DNA of 64,000 nucleotides from assembly GCA_964036155.1 (NCBI GenBank), contig OZ038422.1, positions 80,437,201-80,501,200 of the forward strand, read 5' to 3'. The position numbers and the translations under genes were made by a program. The stretch is from Diploscapter coronatus (taxonomy: Eukaryota; Nematoda; Chromadorea; Rhabditida; Rhabditidae). Below are positions 1-11,100 of the stretch, in pieces (the first letter of the stretch is position 1; every line of letters begins with the position of its first letter). Under the pieces are notes generated by a model, which was not told where the DNA came from, searched no databases, and saw only the letters and a program-made list of their open reading frames with translations.

Positions 1-120
1 CAAAGTAGCACTCAAAACATCTTTTTTCCACAAGTTCTCCAAAATAGAAAACACCCAAGTTTATATCATAACCTTTCGTATGCCTGTTTCCGTCGTTGCA
101 TTTTTAATAAACTTGAGTCT

Positions 121-136
121 AATTTAGGTTCAAATC
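121..136 (+). promoter_or_regulatory. Trans-splice-type acceptor before the first gene
   Basis: A pyrimidine/A-rich stretch ending in tttag lies just before the start codon at 137, with gttcaaatc between. No upstream exon is needed to make an open protein, so this looks like a spliced-leader acceptor. Inferred from spacing only. Confidence 0.4.
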
Positions 137-1142
137 ATGGAATCACTATTGATTGTAGTTTTATTCCTAGTCATCATCCAAATAAGCGCTGTGGATTTGC
201 AATCCGGCGAAGCAAAGTAGGTGAGACACTTATCAAACATCATCTAACTTCAAACTATCAAACTTGCCAGGAACTTACAAAAACGGGATGAAGAAAACGA
301 AAGAGATAAGGTGGGATATTTTGTGTTTCAAAAGTTGAAAATAAACCAGTTAGGCTGCTTGCCGAGAGCTTCGAGATGAATACGTTCGTGTTTGCGCGAT
401 GCAAGCCCAGCACAAGCGAGAGGGCGACAAAGAGTACGAATTCTGCCAAGCTTTCGAAAACATTTGCTTCAACATTCCAAAGAGTGAACCAGATCAGGAT
501 ACGATGCCGTAAATTTCTATCACTGGCTTCTCTTTGAAAAATAATTTGTTCCCAGGAAGGCACTTTTGAAGGAGCTCAAGCCAATGGGACAAGGCCAGGA
601 TGATGGCTCGAAGGAAAAGGACGAGAAGGAGCTTGGAATAGTGTCACCAACGAGACTGTAAATATCGTTATTTTTTACCTTTTCAAAGATTTTTTTCTTA
701 GACCCGTCAATTCTCGCAAGAAGAAGATCAACTTCGCTAGATTTTGCGCAGACTTCAAAAACCGCTATCTCTATGTATGCCCTGACCCATTCAGATTTGG
801 GCAAAAAGTGAATTATAGAAGAAAGATGAGATAAATGTAGTTTTTCATTCTCAGGCAGTCGTGTTCTGCCCAATCTACTCTGAAAAGTGCCATGTTCCAC
901 TTCCCGATAGGCCAGTCCTGCCTCAGACGTCCGCAGGCAAGAACAAGGGGCCTAGAAGGACGATGATCGAGAAAATGTGCACGACCTACCGGTTAGAAGA
1001 GAATCAATTTGACGAAGTTCATTTGGTGAAATTCAGAGGCTTTGCCGAAAGATATTGCAACAACCCATTCTTGACCTCACAAACTCAGTACCGAAATGCA
1101 TGCGATAAATACTGGAGGTTCTGCGGACACCGTCGAGGCTGA
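137..1142 (+). CDS. Secreted cysteine-repeat protein, 256 aa, six exons
   Basis: Exons 137-216, 271-310, 354-508, 556-657, 702-807 and 855-1142 join in phase to 771 nt. Residues 1-18 form a classic signal peptide (MESLLIVVLFLVIIQISA, cut before VDLQ). The mature part has three copies of a four-cysteine module, each ending in C-x6-C (CQAFENIC, CPIYSEKC, CDKYWRFC) and starting with an earlier cysteine pair. A lysine/glutamate/glycine-rich linker separates modules 1 and 2, and a basic linker precedes module 3. No catalytic motif or membrane segment was seen. The even cysteine count per module suggests two disulfides each. I do not recognise the family; function is unknown. It is convergent with the giant gene that ends at 2314. 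Exon 1 must use the donor at 217, because the next possible one is preceded by an in-frame stop. Confidence 0.8.
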
Positions 1143-1144
1143 AG

Positions 1145-1353
1145 TATTGTGAATGGCCGATAACTTGAGACGAAATAAGTGATGCATAAACTCGAATATG
1201 CATTTATGTGCATTGCGTAATATCAACTAGTCGTCAAAGTCAATACTCGGAATCGATGAATTTTCGTCTGTTCGTTTGCAAACGACGTGTTAATTTCCAT
1301 CATCAAAGTTTCGCCGCTTTTATTTTGTCTCAAATAAACGGTCATTGGCAATA
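1145..1353. mobile_element. MITE-like inverted-repeat element, copy 1
   Basis: About 209 bp with imperfect terminal inverted repeats of about 35 bp (left TATTGTGAATGGCCGATAAC, right ending GGTCATTGGCAATA) and TA at both outer edges. A second copy lies at 50460-50671 with the same arms and the same inner stretch (ATCGATGAATTTTCGTCT). It starts only 3 bp after the stop of the secreted protein gene, so it probably lies in that gene's 3' UTR. No transposase is encoded. A TA target suggests Tc1/mariner-type mobilisation (inference). Confidence 0.8.
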
Positions 1354-2313
1354 TAAGTGTTCTTGTGAAGTAGACTTATCCAAGATTTACCCTATTTTAC
1401 TCCAGTTTCCGATTCTAGCTATTTTTGTTCTGTTCACTTTAAATTTGAAAAATCTACCCGTTTCACGAAGTCATCTTGTCATAAAATAGTGAATCCTGGA
1501 AAAGCCTGATGAAAATCTATAAATCCATTTGTCTTATTCCATATCTGTACATAATAAAATTTTTATTATTGTGTTTGTTATTAGATTGATTCATAGAGAT
1601 TTCGCTTGAAGATGAGCTATAAAAGTAGCTCTACAGATGGATTTGATTCTTAGATAGTTAAATTATTTTTGAATCACTTATTCAAGAACTGATTTTGGTC
1701 TGATTTGAAGAAAGGCATAAGTAGAAATTTGATAGAAATCTTAAAAGAAAAAAAAAAACGTCAACAACAATTATTAAAATAGGGGTGTTGATTTAGAAGA
1801 ACATTTTGCACTTAGAGAATCGACACTCCCGATTAAACATTTGAAGACATAAGAAGTGAAGCATGTGCGGAAGAATTAAAAAGGTAATCGGTAGAAAGAT
1901 TTTCAATGATAGGTAAAAGTTGTTCGCGGAGATTCGAAGGATAGTGAATTCACGCAGATTCGATAGATGCTGATAGTGAGAAAATGAGGAAAAGAGTCGC
2001 TTTTTTTTTAGATATGATAAGGTCAGTCAGCATTAGAAAAAATTAGAACATATCTCATAAAATTTTCAATGGACTGATCTTTTTCGTCATAGATATTCAA
2101 GTTCTCAACATAAAGGGGAAAGATGATCGAAGTGTCACTGAAAATGAGTTGAATATTCAAAATTTGCATTTAAAATTCACTCCATTTCCAGCCCACTACT
2201 CATAAAGGTGGAACAAAACGTGAACTGAAATTTGGACACTACATGGTGAATATAAATAAATTAGAGCATTGCTCGGAAAGTTTTAAAATTTAGCCCAAAT
2301 TTCCGTTCACAGA
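1354..2313. other. Intergenic spacer between convergent genes
   Basis: AT-rich, with no ORF that looks coding. An AATAAA at about 1553 could serve the plus-strand gene. No clear AATAAA was seen for the minus-strand giant gene downstream of its stop at 2314. Confidence 0.5.
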
Positions 2314-5186
2314 TCACGAGTATGCTCGTCGACTGTGCTTCAGAAGTCCTAACTCCTTGATCGCCTTGTATTGATCTAAAGTTTACTTTTCTGCGAAGCT
2401 TTGAAAACTTGCGATAGGAATCCATTTGTACCAAAGCAAAAATGAACAAGTGCCTATTGCACGTATGCACATGGTGTTCACGATAATTTCGAAGATAGAC
2501 AAGCTTTATCCTTTGAAAGCGTATTGCGTTTATTCAACATTTCACAGTGAAAATGATTCATCCGAAACGTTTTGTTCTCTCAATTTTTCGAAGTTTTTAA
2601 AGAAATTTTACGACTATTTTCTAGAAGATTATATTTATTAGGCAGATATTTTCAGCAAAAGGAAAAATCATCGTGAAACTGAGCATAGCTTCATTAGCCA
2701 GTGCTTTTCTCCGGATCGTACTCGTTTTTTTCCGAAATTTATGCTGTACTACATTTGTGCACTAAAATTGACTGAAAATCAATTTAATCGTCTTATCTAC
2801 TCCTAATTTTGGAAATTATCTAAAAATGGACCTAGTCTATTGCAAATCAGCCTGTAGTCGAATAAAAAAACTCGGAACGGAAACGAAAAAATCACAAATT
2901 GATGCAAACTTCGCGTATCAAGCATTTATCTTCGGCCAACGTTCGCTTTTTACGCTCTTGATTGAACTCATTATAATAGACACTTGTTCATTTTATCATG
3001 TTTCCCCCAACATTTATAGGTCAAATTTGGGTATGCTTACCTGGAATTTCCATGAGCGCGTTGAGAGCAAAGGAAGCTTCGGGGTTGGGAACGTTGTAGG
3101 TGACCTAAAATGAGAAAAATTGTTCCATTTCAGTAAGTTGATGTAAATTTGCCTTTGTGAACTCGACGAAGTGGAAATTGTCGAATAACCGCTTGGGAAT
3201 ACCGTTGTCAAATCGGTCCATCATGTTCCAAGGGCCGTCACCCACTCCGACCCTGCAAACTTTGATTAAACAACTCAAAAATTCGATTTATGGTTGTGAT
3301 TTGCTCGTAAGGAAAAGAATTCTCTAAAGACATTTATGCACGCATCATTATCGTTGATGAAGTATACAGAAAAAGTGGTGCACTAAACGCGATGACTATC
3401 GACAAAAATGAGTTTCGCATTACGGAGTGACGAAGTGATTTCTTATAATTGACGGAGTTTTTTGTCAAATGATAGTGCTTCCATTTTTCGGGAAAGACTG
3501 GCTTCTGATAAAAATCACACCGTCAATTATAGCTTGCTATTTTTACTTTCCAACACAAGTAATTTAAAGTCGATGACTTACATGATGATGCTGAGAGGGT
3601 AATGACTGGCAGCGGCGATGGCCTTCTGGTTGATCTTCTCGTTGGTCACCTGACCATCGGCCACGATCACCAAGATGTGGTACGACCGCTTCTCTTTGCA
3701 GATCTCAATTGCGCGCTCTAAAACTCTGTCGTTATGTCTTCTTTTTATTTCTGTTTTTACCAATGAGAGGCACAAAGTTGGTTGGTCCACTCATTTCAAC
3801 TGTAGGCGTCACTCGGTTGTAGACTTTGAGCACTTCTGAAAAGCATTACTCATATCTGCGATCCTTTTCTTCTAAATTGGTTTTTTCGTTAATTATAAAG
3901 AAGAGTTTTTTGACATCGATGCCTATGCCTATCGTGTCAAAATTTTACAAGATAAAATAACCTATCATTGACACGATGTTAAAAATTATGAACTCGTCAT
4001 TCTACATCGTTTCATTTCTTTCATATTTCATGCATTTTAAGAAAAACGCATACCTTCAAAACCATCACAATCTTTGTCCATATTGTAGCGATCAGCAATG
4101 TTGAAAATTCCTTTGTCGGTGAACTCTTCGTCTCCGAAGCCATAAGCAGGAATCTGACCGTCAGCGTCGAACGAGGATAGCGTTTTGCCCACAATTTCGA
4201 TCACCTAAAATTTTCCTTCTCATTTCTGATCAATTTTGATTTCGCCTACTTGTTGATAGGGATTCATCTCGTTCGCATCCAGATTATGCAGATTTCGTCC
4301 GTCGAACGTTCGTTCTCCCTGGTATTTATTCGATTGGGTGTAGTCGATGCCAAATATTAAATTGGAGTATTCGAGACCGGCCTAAAATGCTCAAAAATAA
4401 TTGGTTTAAACAAACTGTTGGACTGACATGTTTGATAGCTCGAATAATGTCTTCGAGAGTCTTGAAATGAGGAATGTTGTGAGGACTGCCGATTGCGAGG
4501 GCTTGGAGAAGACTGTTGCGGCGAACAGGCTTGCTGAAGATAATTTTCATGGATCTGTGTTTTCTGGTAATTCGTGTTTGACTTCTGGACAAAATGATTT
4601 GATTTGATTCTTTCCACATTATTCACCTCTATCTCAAACCCTCTTGGGATGTTCAAAATCTCAATTTTTATTGAGAATTAGAGTCATAATTTATATTTTC
4701 TTTGTTCGGTATCGGATTTTATAGGTTTAGAAATATCAGGACACCGAATTTTTTGCATAAAAACTCTAACAACCTTGATCCTCGCTAATTCTAGCTAGTT
4801 TTCGATTCTTCTTAATTACATTATTTTTATTATATCTGCTCTACTGCTCTTTGAAAATCTTGAAAGCCACGAGAAAATTCGACAAAACATAGATGAGGAT
4901 CCATAAAGATTATGAAATCTTTAAGATGCGCATCATTTTTTTTAGGTATCTTGTGACCTCCAATGATTTATCATTCCCTATTTTTGATACTTACAATCCA
5001 GGCGCTTCGTTCTTCTTCAATTCTCGACCATGCCGTTCCTTCTCTTTCTTCATCGGTTTCTTGATGATCGATGGTTTCTGGAAGGCCGACTCGACTTCCA
5101 TAGACATGTCGAGCGACAAATCGCCTCTGTCTTCGCCATTGAGTTCTTCCAACGTCTTCTCTTGGACTTCGGCAGCAAAGCTCACA
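2314..5186 (-). CDS. Copine vWA domain, exons 14-22 of the giant gene
   Basis: Exons 5186-4995, 4533-4428, 4381-4250, 4204-4054, 3835-3761, 3717-3582, 3252-3153, 3104-3041 and 2375-2314. Exon 14 is a linker ([17 protein letters not shown]); the rest is a complete copine domain of about 275 residues. Signatures in order are [11 protein letters not shown] (MIDAS D-x-T-x-S), [29 protein letters not shown] (MIDAS Thr), [16 protein letters not shown] (MIDAS Asp), [29 protein letters not shown] and [17 protein letters not shown], then TGA. Copine A domains bind protein partners in a metal-dependent way, and the metal site appears intact. The intron between 3153 and 3104 is 48 bp and uses a GC donor. 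Introns 3253-3581 and 5187-5792 carry small inverted repeats only, apart from the alternative start at 5350. Confidence 0.93.
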
Positions 5187-8100
5187 CTGAAATTTAGGCA
5201 TTTTTGCATGCAAATCTGAATACTATCGTTCCCAGGCCTGTAATGTATATGAGTCACAAATTTCCCTCGGTTTGGCAACACCTTTCTTTGTCGGCTTTTT
5301 GTTTTGTTTTCTCTTCGCGTTTTAGAGAACGATAATGGGAGAGTTTTCATGACGAAAGCCCCGCTAACTTTTTCATGAAATAATAAAGAGAGTGAATAGA
5401 AAATTTTTAAAAATCGCCAATGAACACAAATGTCGTCTGTGCGCGCATTTTGAGACTCAAAAGAGGGAGAAAAGAAGCGCGTCCTTTTTACTTGATTCCA
5501 AGTGATCGTTCATCGACAATATCAAGACTTCGGAAAAGATGTAGTTTTGCAAATAACACATGTTTAAAGGAATATCTTGCCCTGCTCTATTTTTTCTAGG
5601 GCAATTTATATCCGGATTCACGAACTCATGAACGATTGAAGTATTTTTTCCTAATTAGAGCTTCTTTCAGAGACTTTTCTATTAAAAAATTACATCATTT
5701 GCAAAACTTCTTTTTTCCAAGTCTTGATATTTTTTTAATTTTTATCAATTTTCTATGGAAAATCAATAAAAATTTAACTCGCTCAAACTTACCGTTTCAC
5801 CTCCTTTGACTTCTCATCGACGGTGTCGCGCATTTTCACCTCTACGTCGTTGTATTCGTCTCCAAGTTGGCCATCGCGACCGGTCTTCGTCAGTGTCTCG
5901 TCCACGCGAATCACGGTCTCGGCCATCGATTCTGTAGTTAGTGTGAGAGGTGAGCATTCACGCGCGGCTCTTTCAACAACGCCCTCGACTTGCACCTCGA
6001 CCATGCGCCGTTGCACATTCAACTCTTCCAGATTTATTATTTCTACGCCCGGTGCTCTCATTCCAAATGCGCCGTAGATCATGTCCTTGTCCGACGTAAT
6101 GAATACAGCGCCGAATTCCGTGGCCTGTTTTGTGTAGTCGTAGAAGAGGTTGAACTCGGTTTCTTCACTTCTGTTTGTACGCAGACCAGTCTTGTCGCCT
6201 TCTCCAGTTTCGCCTTGCACGAGGCCGGCCTCGCCGTAAATTCCAAGACGGCCGCAGACGATATCTGCCGTGAGAGTGATATTTTCTTCCGTGGAGGCTT
6301 TCGTGTAGAGTCTGACACCCTCTCCGAGCTGAGCCGCATTTCGCAACAAGGAAATGGATTCAACCTGTTCGGTTCGGCGAATTTCGACATCCTTAGTGCC
6401 TCCAAAGGTCTCCTCTGCAGCGTGTAGTCGGAATTCGGCTTGATCGAGTCTTGGCACAAACAGCGAGAATGATGCCTCGTCTTTGGGACTTGGGCACGTG
6501 AAGTGTGGGTGAACTCCATCCGGGCTCTCTTCTCCAGCTGCACGGCAGGAAATATTGGTACCTCCGCCATACATCGACTCTTTCAGAATGATTTCTTCAA
6601 ATTGTGGGCGTTCAGGTCGGCGAAGTGTGTAGTTGACAGTTGAAGCAGTTTCGCAGCTTTCTGTCGAGCGGAAGTAGACGAATTCAACTCCAAGACCAAG
6701 AGGGTTCGAGAATTCGACATGCTCATTGCTGCTTCGCCCGGAACTGATCTCCTGGCTGATACTGACTGATTCTTCTGTAGCAGCTCCAATTCTTAATCCT
6801 GCAGTTTCGACTCGGGGCATTTTCCGAGTAGATTCAGCCTGCTTGTCTTCAGTGGGAACAGCGATAGTTGGCGATATTGAAATCTCATTTTCCTTCGCAG
6901 AACCAGCTCGAAGTTGAGCTCCTCCTCCATATGCCGCAATCTTGACTGTAAGTTCGATCTCTGCCTTCCCTTCGGGTTTTCCAAGTCGAACATTGATAGT
7001 CTCGTCGCAACTCTCGGTTTCGCGGACACGGGACTGAGTGTCGTCTCCTTTCCTTGGCGCCACCAAGGTAATCATCGTACCTTCGTACGGGGCTGCCTTG
7101 TTGAGTTGAACTGTGGTTCCAATAGTGAGGTCCTGTGAGGCTGAAGCGAACAATTCGGCAGGCTCTCCCTGGTTCGTAAGAATCGTCTTGCGTTCTGCGT
7201 CGAGTTCTCGAGGTCCAATGTCCTTCTGCTTGACGTAGTTGATCGTGGCTTGTACCTCACACGACGCTTTCGTTGTCCATGAAACACGACCGCCGTCACG
7301 TGCGATGAGCCGAGTCTCTGAAACGTTTTGTTTTTGTGGTTCACGCTCATAGACACAGCTCGCGCTTTCGTAAACGGCGGTTGTTTCGCGCACGCTTGCT
7401 GCCTGCGGCGCGGCCCTATTAACATCTCGCGTAATGCGGGTGCACGCCTCAATTTGGGCCGATTTGGTCAGAACTGCTGCCGTCGAGGTGGATGCTTCTT
7501 TCGAGCAGCTCGTAACAAGGATGGGCTTGTCGGTGTCGCGCTTCGCCCGAATGACAATGATGGCGTCGAGTTCGAATGGTTGAGAGCATTGCACAGCAGC
7601 ATCGGTGGTAATTACGACATCCCTAGATGCCTTGGTACGTAACAATTCTCCTTCAAGCGTATTTGCGATCCATTTTGTGAAGTCGAGTTCTTCTTTCTTT
7701 GCCTTTCGCTCCAATTGCAATGAAAGATTTTGCTTCTTCTCCGTAGATTCTGTGCACTTGAATGCTGCTGGTTCGCCGCGGTTGGCGGCCTCCTTTTGAA
7801 CTGACGTTTGCTCGATGGGTTCTGGCTTGCGCCAATCGACAGATGTTCCCATCTCCTCGGATGTCGATGCCTTTGTTGATAACGAATTTGGGGAAGTAGT
7901 GTTAGGCACAGTGAATGTTATGGGTGCCTCGAGGAATGTGATGAGGTCTTTGCTCAATGCAATATCTCTATCCGTACGTTCGTCCTTTGCATACTTCGTG
8001 GATAGACTGATCGTACCTCCATGGCGTTTCTCATGGAGTACTCGCTGCGTTTCTTGGTTATCAACATCCTTGGAATAGACGCAGTTCGTAGTTTCATGCT

Positions 8101-11100
8101 CTTCTCCCGCTTCTTGTACTCGGAATTCCGCCTTGTCAAGCCGAGCAATTTGCTGGGTTCGTTCGGAATTCAATCTTGATTCATCCTTGTTCCAAATTTC
8201 ATTGATCGTATGAGACTCTAGCGTACTAGCTTTCGTTTTCAGATTAACAGGACCCGTAGTATTTGGAATAATGTTAGTTTTGCTATGTTCGAGATTTGTT
8301 GGTCGTGGACAGAGCAAGGTGCCACTCATTGTCGAAGAAACTGTCGTAGCAGCCTTGGTATTGAGAGTTTGGAGTCCACCGAAGTTGGCTTCCTTCATCG
8401 TCTTCTCGATTCCCGAGTATTCAGGTTCCTTCCGATAAGTATTTACGACTGTCTCACGATGTTCCTCAGATTCGCGCATCTTCTTTTGCACTGGCTCTCC
8501 GCGATGCTTGTCGACGACAGTGATTTTGGTCGTTTCATAGGGAGTCAGTTTGGACATTGTTTGGTTGATGGTTCGCATTGTTTCAACGGAAGCCATTGAG
8601 CGGAATGACAATGGTTCTCCTTGAACTGACAGGATTTTCCTCCATTCCGCTTGCAAATCCTTGATATCGCCCTTGTCGAGATGAAGGACACGTTCGACGT
8701 TCTCGTCTCCAGCCGACTTCGCCTTCAGCCCAAATTGACCACCTTGTCTCGGCACGAACCAGGTTTCGTCTAAATGCGCGGAATCTTCTGGCCGTTTGTA
8801 GATCGGATGAATGTATTCATTATTCTCGGTACTCTCGATCACTCTCTTCTCTGTGGCTGCTCTGTTTGAGTCTGTGATTTTGAGTTCTATCGCTGATTCT
8901 GCCTGCGTTTTGTGCATGTCTTTGCCTATCGTATATTCGACAAGAGTGGTTGCCTTAGTGTGCAGTGAGATAGGGGTGGTAGAATTGGGCACGTGGGTGA
9001 GTAGGTGCGAGTGCAGAATGAGGTCTTTTTGCTTTTCGATGAATCGTTCAATTCGCGTTTCATGTTCCTGCGATGCATCGGTTTTCAAAGTTACGCAGCC
9101 GCCATCGACCGGGATGAAGATCTTTTTGTATTTGCTTTCATATTCATCGTCCCTTTCGAATTTCTTGAAAATTGAATGTTTCTCCTCTTCGGATTCTTTT
9201 GTTCGAAGCTTCACTGGTTGGCCACGATTCTTGTCTTTGATGACGAGATCAACTCTTGCTGGTTCATTGTCGCGACTGAACATGGTTGCGAATGTAATGG
9301 CAACGATAGTCGGCTCAAAGGTTCGTAGAGACATCGGGTGACCCCAATTGCAGTCGACTCTCTTTATTGAGGCGCGTTCGAATTCATCGATGCGTCTCAG
9401 GTCAGATGTAAACGTTGTCTCAATATGCTCAGCGGCATCGCACTTCAAATCCAGACCATCGATGGTATTGGGGATCCAAGTCAACTTGCTCGTAGTCTCC
9501 ACCTTATCTCTTTCTTCCATGTCATAGTAGACTGTGGCAAAGACTTCTTGGGTTTCGATGAATCTTCCAGTAATTGGTGTTCCTTGGTTGGCGGCGATCT
9601 TCTTGACAATATGACTCTCGTGCTGCTGTTCTCTTTCGTAGACGAAGGCACTGTGAGCCACTTCGGTCGTAGTCTCGATGACAGTTTTATCCATGATCTG
9701 CTTCAGTTTCTCAACCCATTTCTGGGTGATCTTCTCGAATTGCACCTTTTGAGAGAGTGTAACTGCGAGGTTCTTCGTCTCATCGCCAGCAGCCTTCGTT
9801 CGCAGATCGTATTTGCCACCGAATCTTGGAGTAGTGCGGACCAATGGTACCTCCATGGCATCATGAGGTTTGTCGTATCGAATGCCAGTAGCCACAGTGT
9901 GCTCCTTGCTTTCTTTCATTCGTCGTTCGAGGTCTTCACCCCTGTTGCAGATCACAAACAATTTATCGGCTGAATCGCTTTGTTCGGGCTTACGCCAGTC
10001 GTAAGTGATCGAATGGACTTCCTCCTTGCTTGCTGGAGTGCGGAGCATCAGAGGTTCACCGCGTCGGGCAATGAACTCGGTGATTTCTTTCTCGTCGAAG
10101 GTTATGTGCTCGGATGTAAGTTGAGCGTAGATCAAGGTCTCATCGTGTCCGAATTCTTCAGTGGCCAACTCAGCCTTGCCGCCATCCCTGGCCTCGCGCC
10201 AAGTGAATGGCTGAGCGAGTTCTGCTGGCTGACGGTCCATGTATTCGACGGCCAATTTCACCTCGTTTTCTTCACTCTCAACGAGCCGTCTCTTCAATCG
10301 CTCAATGTTCTTTGCTTGGACAGTCCTGCTAATCTCTTGCTGATCCAATGTCTTCTGCAGCTCTTGCTCAATCCAGACGACGTCAGAAGGCGTTTCTGAA
10401 GCAACATAGAATGGCTGTAGAACAAAACGAACGATTTCTGGGACAATGAACTCATTACGTCTCGATGGATTCTGTATGTCAAATTTGTGTAAGTTAATGA
10501 CTGCTTTCAACTCTTCGTGTCCGAACTCGCGGAATACGCCTGGCGCGGGAGGAGTCGCGCGGTTTGCAATTGGCACCGTCCGCTCGCTGCCTTGCGTTTC
10601 GGGCTCCGCTTTTTGCAGCGAAACCAAGTTCTCAACGTTTGAAATTGCGAAGTTGCGTTGCTGACTCTCTTTGACTTGCACTTTCTCCATTCTTGAAATT
10701 TGCATTGACTGTTCAGGAATTTTGATGTCTTGCGCCAATACGATAACTTCTTCAGCTGTACTGATTGTTTTCAGCGTTGACGCTACTTTCTGATGGCGTG
10801 GGAAGAGTGCCTCTGCTTCGAGGTCGCGTTCAACACCTTCATACAGAGATAGTATCTCAATTTCATCGGACCCAATTTCCTTGAGCTTTTCTTTGCTGAC
10901 AGCTCGTTCTACGAGCTTTCGCCGAGCCATCGTGGCTGCTGTTGTTTCAACCTCCTTTGAGTAGGAAGCAGCAGTCTTGATTTGAGTTTCTTGCACTGCC
11001 TTGGTTTCCAGCTTTCCACTTTCCGTCAACTTCTCACTAATTCGTCGTTCTGTAGTTTCTAAGAGGGCTGGCAAACTCAACGTCACTGAAGCCTCGTTGT

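Noticed and set aside
1208..1489. Plus-strand 93-codon ORF
   Set aside because: It lies largely within an inverted-repeat element and has no recognisable protein features.
3014..3211. Minus-strand 65-codon ORF over the copine exons
   Set aside because: It runs through a 48-bp intron in the wrong frame; the correct frame gives the conserved copine sequence.
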